NCBI GenBank assembly: GCA_963610315.1
Contig: CAVDMV010000026.1
Span: 1-17,833, forward strand
Direction: 5' to 3'
Length of the DNA: 17,833 bases
Source of the DNA: UBA3210 sp963610315
GTDB lineage: Bacteria > Bacillota_I > Bacilli_A > RFN20 > CAG-449
The notes under the pieces were generated by a model. The model was given only the letters and a program-made list of their open reading frames with translations. It did not search any database and was not told the origin of the DNA. The first letter of the stretch is position 1. Every line of letters starts with the position of its first letter. Below, piece after piece: positions 7,028-14,755 of this stretch. The position numbers were made by a program, and so were the translations under genes.

Positions 7028-7675
7028 CTATAATAACATAACTAGATTAATCGCGATTAAGCTTTGAGCGATTAAATATGTAAGCATAATATAAAAATCA
7101 CGACGTTTTATATCGAGAATAAATGTTGTAAAAGATAAGATTGAATCACTGATGATAAAGATAATTACCCCAATAAAGATGAGGATAGTATTAATATTAG
7201 TTTGATCAACCATTAAGAAAGTGGAAAATAATAAATCCATAAAAAGAATATAGAAATAATATGTACCAGGAATAGTGAATTCTTTTACTAATGGATGAAT
7301 TATTTTATAACTGAGGATTGGTGTTAATAAACCAAATACTCCAAGAGATATGAGTTCCCATAATTCGACTTTATAAGAAAGTAAGCTCATAAAGAGATAT
7401 AAATAGAATAAGTGTCCAATAAAGAAAAAGATAATTCCTAAGGTAAACATGATTCGATTTGTCTTTTTATATATTAAACAGATATCACCTAAGAAACCTA
7501 ACCCAATAGTGATATACAAGAAAGGATTAGTTAAACCTAAAGAAATTAAAACATACGTTAAAGAAAGCATACAAAAAGGCTTAATAATCTTTCTTAAAGT
7601 TTCTTTTTCTAAAAAAGCAAATACTATTTCTAATATGAAGATAATACTTGTTAAAATAATCGAACTTATTTTCAT
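7028..7675 (-). CDS. yhhN: YhhN/TMEM86 family membrane protein (putative lysoplasmalogenase)
   Basis: A 215-residue protein with about eight hydrophobic helices. The family's polar landmarks lie within membrane segments: GFLGDICL with D64, IGHLFYLYLF with H88, IISDS with D177, and YLIAQSL with Y200 and Q204. Characterised TMEM86 and bacterial YhhN members hydrolyse the vinyl-ether bond of lysoplasmalogens; many bacterial members are untested. The start has GAGG at 7683-7686. It is the first gene of the unit reading into pfk, dut, tRNA-Leu and popT. Its presence would fit plasmalogen-containing membranes, common in anaerobic Firmicutes, but no plasmalogen synthase is in view. Confidence 0.75.
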   Translation of the reverse strand: MKISSIILTSIIFILEIVFAFLEKETLRKIIKPFCMLSLTYVLISLGLTNPFLYITIGLGFLGDICLIYKKTNRIMFTLGIIFFFIGHLFYLYLFMSLLSYKVELWELISLGVFGLLTPILSYKIIHPLVKEFTIPGTYYFYILFMDLLFSTFLMVDQTNINTILIFIGVIIFIISDSILSFTTFILDIKRRDFYIMLTYLIAQSLIAINLVMLL

Positions 7676-7692
7676 ACATCAACCTCAAATAT

Positions 7693-7721
7693 ATTTTACT
7701 TTATAAAATATAATATCTCAA
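7693..7721 (-). promoter_or_regulatory. Candidate promoter of the yhhN-pfk-dut-tRNA-popT operon
   Basis: On the - strand, TTGAGA (7716-7721), a 17-bp spacer and TAAAAT (7693-7698) stand right after the phoR terminator and just before the yhhN RBS. The implied leader is only about a dozen bases. Consensus match and position support it. Confidence 0.5.
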
Positions 7722-7722
7722 T

Positions 7723-7776
7723 AAAAAAATATTCGTGTAAATAATGCTTATTTTATTGTTTAACACGAATATTTTT
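7723..7776 (-). terminator. Rho-independent terminator of the pst-pho operon
   Basis: Bases 7725-7738 and 7763-7776 pair perfectly over 14 bp (core ATTCGTGT/ACACGAAT) around a 24-base loop that can itself fold (AAATAA/TTATTT). On the - strand the stem runs into a T tract (7723-7729), five bases after the phoR stop. This is the only strong terminator between pstS and yhhN. Confidence 0.85.
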
Positions 7777-7780
7777 GTTT

Positions 7781-9439
7781 TTAACTAGGAAATTTTAAGG
7801 TGAATGTTGATCCGAGATTTATTTCTGATTCTAATTTAATTTCAACGTTATATTTTAAACAGATATGTCGAACAATCGATAAACCTAAACCGGTTCCTTC
7901 ATTACCTTTTGTATGTGATTTATCAACTTGAAAGAAACGTTCAAATACACGATCTAAGTTTTCTTCTTCAATACCGATACCACTATCTTGAATGATTAAA
8001 GACCTATCTTCATTATTTAATTTAATATTAATAGTTCCATGTTCTTTATTATATTTAACAGCATTTTCAATTAGATTATTCACTAAGTGTTCAACGTCTC
8101 GATAAGGGATATTTACTTCAAAATCTTCTAAAGAAGTGGTAACTTGAATTCCTTTATTAGCGATTCTATTTTCTAAAGAAGAGAGTGAATTTAAAATGAT
8201 AGGTTTAATATTAGTTGAACTAGTTTCAGTTTTAGGCTCACTTTCTAAACTAGATAGTTCCAACATATCTTTAATTAAAGCATTCATTCTTTGTGCTTCG
8301 ATAAGCGTTTTCTTTGTTGCTTCTTTAATTTCATCTTCACTAGTTAAGATACCTTGATCAATCATTTGTTGATAACCGATAATACTAGTTAAAGGAGATT
8401 TAAGCTCATGAGAAGCATTCGCGAAGAAATCTTGTTTCATTTCTTGAAGCTTATTTTCTTTTGTTATGTCATATAAGAACATACTGATGGCTTTAAGTGA
8501 ATTATCTTTATAAGAAACACTTGTAAGAGTTATTTGATATTTCTTATCATTAATAAATTCTTCAATTTGAATATTTTCTTTTTCTTTTAAACAATTTTCA
8601 AGCGCTTTTTGAAGTGATAAACTTCTTATAAAATAGAGATAATTTTCTTTTTTATCTTCAATTTTAAAAATTTCTAAAGCGATATTATTACAGTTTAAGA
8701 TATTTAATTTATCGTCAAAAAGAATAAATCCTTGTCCAAAGTTATCAATGATAAATTGATTCTTTAATTTTTCTTCTTCAATAGAGATAATCTTATCATT
8801 TAAGAGTTTTTTTACTTCTTGAACATTATTGCTTAATGCTTCAATATCGTCATTTTCTAAATTGTTTTCGTTTCCAACTAATTTAGATAATTCTTTTATT
8901 TCATTTTCTAATGGCTTACTAGATATATCAATAATTCTTTTAAAGATAATGTATGATAATAAGCTTATTAATATGCCTGTAATGATACTAGAGATACCTA
9001 ATTCAACTAAAATTTTATTGACGTTTTTACTAGGGAAAGAAATTCTTAAGTAATGACCATCATCTTTTAAAGCTAGATAGACCATATCCTGAGAAGTTGA
9101 TTCTGAATATCTGTAATAGATAGTACCTAAATTTTTAATTTCTTCTCTTTCAAGGTGATTATCATAACTTCCATAATCTTGATTAAAATTATCTGCGATT
9201 ACTGTGCCATCGTAATTAATAACAGTAATTCTAATTTTATTCGCGCTTGGAAAATAAGATATTAATGTATCTTCGTTAGTTCCATCGTAAATATTCATTG
9301 CAAATTTTAAATACGTCGAAGCATTTTCTTTAACGTTATTATCATTTACTTGCTTAACGCTAAATAAAGATACTAAAAACAAGATCGTTAAAGATGCAAT
9401 AGTGATTAATATATTAGTTAAAGTTAATTTCTTTTTCAT
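7781..9439 (-). CDS. phoR: PhoR-type sensor histidine kinase
   Basis: A 552-residue membrane kinase that senses phosphate status and phosphorylates the adjacent response regulator. Layout: TM1 about 8-27, extracytoplasmic domain about 28-145, TM2 about 148-168, PAS-like domain about 225-330, HisKA with phospho-acceptor His344 in NASHELKSPL, and a HATPase with N box NNLIENAVKY (454-463), G1 DSGIGI (485-490), F box ERFFQVDKSHT (500-510) and G2 GTGLGLS (515-521). No obvious full HAMP is seen between TM2 and PAS. The start overlaps the regulator stop by 4 nt (ATGA). The PhoR assignment over WalK relies on the pst-phoU context. It is the final gene of the operon, closed by the hairpin 5 bases downstream. 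Confidence 0.9.
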   Translation of the reverse strand: MKKKLTLTNILITIASLTILFLVSLFSVKQVNDNNVKENASTYLKFAMNIYDGTNEDTLISYFPSANKIRITVINYDGTVIADNFNQDYGSYDNHLEREEIKNLGTIYYRYSESTSQDMVYLALKDDGHYLRISFPSKNVNKILVELGISSIITGILISLLSYIIFKRIIDISSKPLENEIKELSKLVGNENNLENDDIEALSNNVQEVKKLLNDKIISIEEEKLKNQFIIDNFGQGFILFDDKLNILNCNNIALEIFKIEDKKENYLYFIRSLSLQKALENCLKEKENIQIEEFINDKKYQITLTSVSYKDNSLKAISMFLYDITKENKLQEMKQDFFANASHELKSPLTSIIGYQQMIDQGILTSEDEIKEATKKTLIEAQRMNALIKDMLELSSLESEPKTETSSTNIKPIILNSLSSLENRIANKGIQVTTSLEDFEVNIPYRDVEHLVNNLIENAVKYNKEHGTINIKLNNEDRSLIIQDSGIGIEEENLDRVFERFFQVDKSHTKGNEGTGLGLSIVRHICLKYNVEIKLESEINLGSTFTLKFPS

Positions 9440-10110
9440 TTTCCAATCTTATATCCTATTCCATAAATAGTTTGAATAAGTTTGCCTTCTTTATCACCTA
9501 GTTTAGTTCTTAAACTTTTGATGTGCATATCAATAGTTCTTGATTCATAAGAGTTACTATCTCCCCAAAGGTGAAATAATAAATTATCTCTTGAAACTAC
9601 TTCACCTAGATGAAGTAAAAGGAAGGCTAAGATTTCAAATTCTTTATTTGTTAAAATTATTTCTTCATTTTTTAATGTGACAACATGTTTATTCTTATCT
9701 AACTTCAAATCTTCATAAGTTAATGCGTTAGATTTAGTATGTTTTCTTAAACGCGCATTAACTCTAGACATTAATTCTAGTAAATCAAAAGGCTTAGTTA
9801 TATAATCATCCGCGCCTAAATCTAAGCCTTCGACTTTATTAATAAGCATACTTTTCGCACTTAAAATAATAACTTCGATATGATCATTATCCTTATCTTT
9901 ACGAATTTTCTTTAATACGTCATATCCGTTCGCATCAGGTAACATCAAATCTAATAAGATCAAATCTGGTTTTACTAGATTAAAAGCTTCAAAAAAATCT
10001 TTTGCATTAGGAAAACTTTTAACTTCATAACCTTGATGAGATAATGTTTTACTAATGATAAGAGAAATATCTTCATCATCTTCAAGTGAATATATTAAAT
10101 AATTTTCCAT
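9436..10110 (-). CDS. phoP: PhoP/PhoB-type response regulator
   Basis: A 224-residue OmpR-family regulator. The receiver domain (about 1-120) has the acidic cluster E10-D12, phospho-acceptor D54 in LILLDLMLPD, the switch residue as Ser84 (LSAK) and K106 in TKPFD. The C-terminal winged helix (about 128-222) has the recognition helix ESRTIDMHIKSLRTKLG and the wing YGIGYKI. Phosphorylated PhoP activates pst-type promoters in Firmicutes, and PhoP-box-like repeats stand before pstS, implying autoregulation. GGGGGA precedes ATG 10110. The gene starts 12 bases after phoU and overlaps phoR by 4 nt. Confidence 0.92.
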   Translation of the reverse strand: MENYLIYSLEDDEDISLIISKTLSHQGYEVKSFPNAKDFFEAFNLVKPDLILLDLMLPDANGYDVLKKIRKDKDNDHIEVIILSAKSMLINKVEGLDLGADDYITKPFDLLELMSRVNARLRKHTKSNALTYEDLKLDKNKHVVTLKNEEIILTNKEFEILAFLLLHLGEVVSRDNLLFHLWGDSNSYESRTIDMHIKSLRTKLGDKEGKLIQTIYGIGYKIGK

Positions 10111-10122
10111 ATGGTCCCCCGA

Positions 10123-10764
10123 TTAAAAGATTTGTTTATCTTTATGATATCCATTTAAAATATAGATAACCCATTCCGCGATGTTAGATGCGTGATCTGC
10201 GATTCTCTCTAAATATTTTACTACTAAAGTAGTATAAATTGCAAAAGAAGAATCGACGATATGTTGTTCGTCTAAAGATATTATTTCTTCTAATAGGCTA
10301 TCGTAGAGAGCATCTACTTCATCATCTTTTTTTATTGTTTCAGTTGCTTCTAATAAGTCTTTCTTAATAAATGAATCAATTGAAGAATTGACCATTGACA
10401 TGCTTTTTTCTATCATTGTGTTTAAATTTTTAAGTTCATGATGAGGGCATGAACTTAATTTATTAGTGAAAGTGACAATATCTTCGGCATGATCTCCTAA
10501 TCGTTCAAGATCTTCAACTAATTTTAAAATTCCGATGACGTTACGCATGTCTTTTGCATATGGCCTTTCTCTTAACATAATTGACATACATGTTTCTTCA
10601 ATTAATCTTTCATGTAAATCGACTAGATCATCATTAATCAAAGAAACTTTTTCTTCAGAAAATCCTTCGTAAAGTGAGATGGCTAATTTTAAATTTGTTT
10701 CTACTACATCAGCCATTTTAATAAGCATTTTATTTAAATTTTCAATTTCTTCTTCTAACTTCAT
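10123..10764 (-). CDS. phoU: PhoU phosphate-signalling regulator
   Basis: A 213-residue all-helical protein with two PhoU repeats; the metal-binding helix motifs EDLERLGDHAEDI (middle) and KYLERIADHASNI (near the C terminus) are clear. PhoU links the transporter PstSCAB to the kinase PhoR and keeps signalling and Pi uptake down when phosphate is plentiful. ATG 10764 is preferred to the TTG at 10773: AGGAAGG lies about 10 bases before the ATG but almost touches the TTG. The ATG comes one base after the pstB stop, indicating coupling. Length matches the Firmicutes family. Confidence 0.93.
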   Translation of the reverse strand: MKLEEEIENLNKMLIKMADVVETNLKLAISLYEGFSEEKVSLINDDLVDLHERLIEETCMSIMLRERPYAKDMRNVIGILKLVEDLERLGDHAEDIVTFTNKLSSCPHHELKNLNTMIEKSMSMVNSSIDSFIKKDLLEATETIKKDDEVDALYDSLLEEIISLDEQHIVDSSFAIYTTLVVKYLERIADHASNIAEWVIYILNGYHKDKQIF

Positions 10765-10765
10765 A

Positions 10766-11521
10766 TTAACCAAACCTTCCTGTTATATAATCTTCTGTTT
10801 TCTTGTTTTTAGGTTCTTTAAAGAGTGTTTCAGTATCGTTATATTCAACGATTTCTCCTAGCATAAAGAATGCGGTATAATCACTAATTCTTGTCGCTTG
10901 GAGCATATTGTGGGTAACAATAACTATTGTATAATCTTTCTTTAATTCATCGATTAATTCTTCAATTTTTAATGTTGCGATGGGGTCAAGTGCCGAAGTT
11001 GGTTCGTCCATTAAGATGACGCGTGGATTCATCGCGATAGTTCGCGCGATACATAGTCTTTGTTGTTGACCACCAGATAAAGAAAGAGCAGAATCTTTTA
11101 AACGATCTTTTACTTCTTCATATAAAGCGGCTTTTTTTAAGGCGTCAATAACGATTTCATTAAGAATTTGTTTCTTTTTTATTCCTTGGCAACGTGGTCC
11201 ATAAGCAACATTATCAAATATTGACATCGGAAATGGGTTGGGATTTTGAAATACCATCCCTACTTCTGTTCTTAATAAAATAGGATTAATCGTTTTTACA
11301 TCTTTTTCTTCATAAGTTAATGTTCCATCAATCTTACAATTATCGATTAGATCATTCATTCTATTTAAACATCTAAGTAAGGTTGATTTACCACAACCGG
11401 ATGGACCAATAAAAGCTGTGACTTTATTTTTTAAAATATCGATAGAGACATTTTTTAATGCATGTTTTTCTCCATAATGTAAATTTAGATTTTCTATATG
11501 AAATATAATATTATCTTCCAT
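10766..11521 (-). CDS. pstB: Phosphate ABC transporter ATP-binding protein PstB
   Basis: A 251-residue ABC ATPase that drives Pi import through PstCA. Walker A GPSGCGKST (39-47), Q-loop Gln92 in VFQNPNPFPMS (typical of PstB), signature LSGGQQQR (148-155), Walker B VILMDEP (168-174), D-loop SALDP and the H-loop His204 are all present. The N-terminal segment NLNLHYG is the usual PstB aromatic patch. Its ATG overlaps the pstA stop by one base (TAATG), with GAGGTG as RBS inside the pstA end. Length is normal. Confidence 0.96.
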   Translation of the reverse strand: MEDNIIFHIENLNLHYGEKHALKNVSIDILKNKVTAFIGPSGCGKSTLLRCLNRMNDLIDNCKIDGTLTYEEKDVKTINPILLRTEVGMVFQNPNPFPMSIFDNVAYGPRCQGIKKKQILNEIVIDALKKAALYEEVKDRLKDSALSLSGGQQQRLCIARTIAMNPRVILMDEPTSALDPIATLKIEELIDELKKDYTIVIVTHNMLQATRISDYTAFFMLGEIVEYNDTETLFKEPKNKKTEDYITGRFG

Positions 11522-12747
11522 TATTTCACCTCGAATTTATTTAATTTTTTGCTAATTAATTTAACTAATATATTTAATATCAATACGACAATAAGAATGA
11601 TGATTGATATTGCGCAAGCTTGAGAGTAATTAGGATTTTCTCCTTGCATGATTCTATAGATGTGAACAGCAAGCGAAGAAGAACCTTGATTAATAATAAT
11701 TTTATCTTTAATCATCGTTCCCATAACGTAGATTAGAGCCGCGGATTCTCCAATAATTCGACCAATCGCAAGTAAGGTCGAAGTTAAAATACCACTTAAT
11801 GCGTTAGGAATAATAATTTTAAATATTGTTTGAACTTTACTCGCTCCTAAACTTAAAGAAGCATTTCTTAAAGAATCAGGAATAGTATGAAGTGCTTCTT
11901 CAGTTGTTCTAATAATTAATGGTAAGAGCATAATAGCTAGAGTTAAGCTACCCGCGATAATTGAATAACCTGATGAAAAAAAGACGCAGTTACAAAAAGG
12001 AATAAATATCGCGGCTCCAACTAAACCGAAGATAATGGATGGAATGCCACTAGACATATCAATCATTGAACGTAAGATTAAAGTAAATTTATTTTTTGGC
12101 GCGTATTCAGATAAATAAATCGCACCCATTATTCCTAAAGGTAAGGAGAATAACAAAGTTAATGCGATAAGAATTAAAGTTGTTAGTAATGAACCACGGA
12201 TTCCTCCGCCTTTAGTTGTTACTTGTAAATCAGTTATTTTTGTGCCTTTAGAAAGAGTAGAAGCCATTTTTTCAGCACCGTTTTTACTAAATCCATAATA
12301 AACATTACCGACTTCATCTTCTAAAACTACTTTAGTAATACAATAATTTTCTTCAACCGCGGTGATATCTCCACTAGTTTGATCTAAACAATATTTAAAA
12401 GGAGAAGTAGGTTCAATATAAGAAATTATTACGATGTTTTCTCCAGCATTATTAGTTTCATCTTTTAAACTTACTCCCCAAGTAGAGGAATAAAATGAAC
12501 CTTCAATTGTTTTATTTTCATATGGAGAGATATCTCCTTCGTATTTAAGATTAATAACAGTAACGTTATAATCTGAAAATAACATATTGAATGATAAATT
12601 ACTCGCGCCGTGAATAAAGACGAAAACTAAAATACCAATAATGATGATTATTTCAAAACTAGAGAAGATCCAAGCGATACTTTGTAAAAAGATATCTTTA
12701 ATTTTTCTTTGTTTTTTAGAAAAAAAATCTTTTATTTTAGTGACCAT
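11521..12747 (-). CDS. pstA: Phosphate permease PstA with enlarged extracytoplasmic loop
   Basis: A 408-residue permease subunit, well above the roughly 280-300 of ordinary PstA. After TM1 (about 31-46) comes an extracytoplasmic stretch to about residue 185, where family members have only a few tens of residues. The added block (about 60-175) is polar and holds two Cys (C120, C136) that could pair. The rest is standard: TM2 186-208, SLPLGIMGAIYLSEYAP, SGIPSIIFGL, the EAA coupling loop EALHTIPDSLRNASLSLGAS (284-303) and GESAALIYV near the end. Start 12747 has GGAGG 5 bases upstream; the longer TTG frame to 12774 is rejected. It overlaps pstC by 11 nt. Confidence 0.92.
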   Translation of the reverse strand: MVTKIKDFFSKKQRKIKDIFLQSIAWIFSSFEIIIIIGILVFVFIHGASNLSFNMLFSDYNVTVINLKYEGDISPYENKTIEGSFYSSTWGVSLKDETNNAGENIVIISYIEPTSPFKYCLDQTSGDITAVEENYCITKVVLEDEVGNVYYGFSKNGAEKMASTLSKGTKITDLQVTTKGGGIRGSLLTTLILIALTLLFSLPLGIMGAIYLSEYAPKNKFTLILRSMIDMSSGIPSIIFGLVGAAIFIPFCNCVFFSSGYSIIAGSLTLAIMLLPLIIRTTEEALHTIPDSLRNASLSLGASKVQTIFKIIIPNALSGILTSTLLAIGRIIGESAALIYVMGTMIKDKIIINQGSSSLAVHIYRIMQGENPNYSQACAISIIILIVVLILNILVKLISKKLNKFEVK

Positions 12748-13702
12748 AATTACCTCCAATCTTCTTCTTGACAAGATTGAGTAACAAGTTAGTAACTAAG
12801 ATAACGATAATAAGAAGAATACCAATACTAAATTTAATATCGTAATCTAGTCCAGAAGTTTCAGAAAAACCTTGTAACATGGTAGAAGTTAAGGTTTTAG
12901 TAATATCAAATGGATTAAATGTTGGTCCGTTACTAGCGTTACCAGCTACCATACTTACCGCGGTAGCTTCGCCTAGTGCTCGACCGACTCCTAAGATAAT
13001 TCCTGAAAATATACCACCTTTCGCGCTAGTAAGGACAACGTGGAAATTAGTATAAGTTGGTGAAGCACCAAGGGCTAATGAACCTTTAATATAATCCTCT
13101 TTACACGCTTTAATCGAAGTAATTGATATCATAGTGATGGTAGGAATAATCATGATAGCTAAAACTAAGACAGAAGCTAAAGTAGAAACTCCTCCGGCTG
13201 ATTGATAGTTAAACCAAGATGAGATAGTTTTAACTATAGTAGTTATTATTCCAGCACCGAAGACGCCGTAAATTACTGAAGGGACGCTAGAAAGAAGTTC
13301 AATTACTGAATTAAGAATTTTACTGATACATTTTGGGGCGATTCTAACGATAAATAACGCACTTAAGATTGAAATAGGTACTGCGATTACTAAGCTTAAT
13401 AAAGTGATAAAAATGGTGTTAATAATAATATAACCTGCTCCATAGATATTTGGATAAGTAAACCAGGTATTACCAAATAAGAATTTAAAAAAGTCGACCC
13501 TATATTCCACTCCATCTATTGTATATGTGTTAATAAATGGTTGAATACCTTTAATTAAAATAAAGATGATAACAACGACAATTACGGATGCACATAATAA
13601 TCCTACTAGGGTAAAGACCACTTTGATAATTTTATCTAAAGTGGTCTTATTTTTAATCTTATTATCGATATTTTCTTTGATTACTTGATTAGGTCGCTCC
13701 AT
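12737..13702 (-). CDS. pstC: Phosphate permease PstC
   Basis: A 321-residue permease subunit pairing with PstA to form the Pi channel. TM1 is about 31-51, followed by a moderate extracytoplasmic loop, five further helices, SSVPSVIYGVFGAG (138-151), the EAA-like coupling loop KACKEDYIKGSLALGAS (198-214) and GRALGEATAVSMVAGN (240-255), which is highly characteristic of PstC. ATG 13702 lies inside the last codons of pstS (22-nt overlap) and has no strong RBS, so translation is probably coupled to pstS. No other in-frame ATG is available before TM1. Confidence 0.93.
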   Translation of the reverse strand: MERPNQVIKENIDNKIKNKTTLDKIIKVVFTLVGLLCASVIVVVIIFILIKGIQPFINTYTIDGVEYRVDFFKFLFGNTWFTYPNIYGAGYIIINTIFITLLSLVIAVPISILSALFIVRIAPKCISKILNSVIELLSSVPSVIYGVFGAGIITTIVKTISSWFNYQSAGGVSTLASVLVLAIMIIPTITMISITSIKACKEDYIKGSLALGASPTYTNFHVVLTSAKGGIFSGIILGVGRALGEATAVSMVAGNASNGPTFNPFDITKTLTSTMLQGFSETSGLDYDIKFSIGILLIIVILVTNLLLNLVKKKIGGNYGH

Positions 13703-14637
13703 TTTGTATAAGCACCTGTATATATTTTATTTAAATCATCAGCAGTAATACTTGTAAGTGGATTTTTAGTATTAGTGACTGCGACGATCGCATCAACACA
13801 AATTTTACCATATGTTCCTTCACTAGCAGGTTCTGAATCAGTTAATTTAATTTCTCTTGATAAGAAACCAATATCTAATTTAGCAGCATCATCTTTGGCG
13901 CTTCCTTGTGTATATTTATAAGCATCCCCTGAACCAGTATGGTTATGGTTTGCGATGAAGTTACCACATTTTGCAGAGAATTCTTGTGTTAATGCGGAAC
14001 AAATTTTATCAACAGAAGTAGATCCACCGAAATAGACAGTTACTTTTGAATTATCTTGAGCGCATACTGGATAATTTGCTTTTATTTCATCCCATGACTT
14101 ATCTTCACTAGTAATAGAAACAATACCAGATTCAGAAGCAATTGTAGCTTTACCTTCTTTAGTTGACATATATGCAACAAAGGCTTTAATAATTTGTCCT
14201 TGAACAGAATTATCATCTTTTCTTGTAATGTAATTAAAGTTTCTTGTTAATTTATATGTGCCATTTAAGACATTTTCTTCAGTTGGTTTTGTTCCTTCAT
14301 ATGTTAAACCGTTTAAAGAAGAATCTAATGAACTAAGTGAAATATAACCAATACCATATTCATCATTTTGAATCTTAGTTTTCATATCTCCGTTACCGGA
14401 AGTTTCAATGACTCCATTAACTAATACGGAATTATCTTTCGCGGCGTTTTTTAAATTAATTTTTTCAAAAAAGCCTTCTCTAGTTCCACTTGAAGTATCA
14501 CGAGTATAAACTTTAATTCCTTTTGTTACATCATAATTATTTTGACTAGTTGTAGTTTGAGAAGAAGTTGATCCACATGATACAACGCCTACTCCAATTA
14601 ATAAACTTGTTATTAATACTGTTCCAATTTTTTTCAT
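13681..14637 (-). CDS. pstS: Circularly permuted PstS phosphate-binding lipoprotein
   Basis: A 318-residue lipoprotein: Lys-rich hydrophobic signal, lipobox VVSC with Cys21, then a Ser/Thr linker. The order of the halves is swapped. Residues 40-175 hold what is normally the later half: KVYTRDTSSGTREGFF (42-57) with the Pi-binding Arg and SGT, GIGYISLSSLDSSLNG, and YKLTRNFNYITRK. Residues 198-318 hold what is normally the N-terminal half: VYFGGSTSVDKI (201-212), HTGSGDAY (233-240), DIGFLSRE with the ligand Asp255, a segment ending DAIVAVTNTKNPLTSIT, and KWSDL at the very end. All four ligand clusters are therefore present. The start at 14637 is chosen for the signal peptide; the GTG at 14664 would add residues before it, and the GGGGG-type RBS is 13 bases away. 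It is the first gene of the operon. Confidence 0.93.
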   Translation of the reverse strand: MKKIGTVLITSLLIGVGVVSCGSTSSQTTTSQNNYDVTKGIKVYTRDTSSGTREGFFEKINLKNAAKDNSVLVNGVIETSGNGDMKTKIQNDEYGIGYISLSSLDSSLNGLTYEGTKPTEENVLNGTYKLTRNFNYITRKDDNSVQGQIIKAFVAYMSTKEGKATIASESGIVSITSEDKSWDEIKANYPVCAQDNSKVTVYFGGSTSVDKICSALTQEFSAKCGNFIANHNHTGSGDAYKYTQGSAKDDAAKLDIGFLSREIKLTDSEPASEGTYGKICVDAIVAVTNTKNPLTSITADDLNKIYTGAYTKWSDLIK

Positions 14638-14686
14638 ATTTTTTTCTTTTCCCCCTTGAAACACTTATATAATAAAAAAGAACAGT

Positions 14687-14734
14687 ATTTTAATCTTGCA
14701 TAGAGGAGTAAAAAGATTGTAAAGAACTTGTAAA
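14687..14734 (-). promoter_or_regulatory. PhoP-box-like repeats and pst promoter
   Basis: On the - strand three half sites TTTACA (14729-14734), TTTACA (14718-14723) and TTTACT (14707-14712) recur with an exact 11-bp period, matching the TT(A/C/T)ACA-type direct repeats bound by Firmicutes PhoP. A TAAAAT (14687-14692) is the best -10; no good -35 is present, as expected for an activator-dependent promoter. The implied leader is about 40 bases. Binding by the PhoP of this operon is inferred. Confidence 0.75.
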
Positions 14735-14755
14735 GAAAAAAGTGCCGAAGCACTT
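14732..14755 (-). terminator. Rho-independent terminator of the GNAT gene
   Basis: AAGTGC-CGAA-GCACTT (14740-14755), followed on the - strand by TTTTTTCTTT. The stem starts inside the stop codon of the acetyltransferase gene (14754-14756), and the T tract overlaps the first PhoP-box half site. Confidence 0.85.

Noticed and set aside
7449..7706. 85-codon + strand frame over the yhhN gene
   Set aside because: It is antisense to a well-supported membrane protein gene, and the translation is an ordinary shadow without domain features or an RBS.
8829..9053. 74-codon + strand frame inside phoR
   Set aside because: Antisense shadow of the kinase coding region; no RBS and no recognisable motif.
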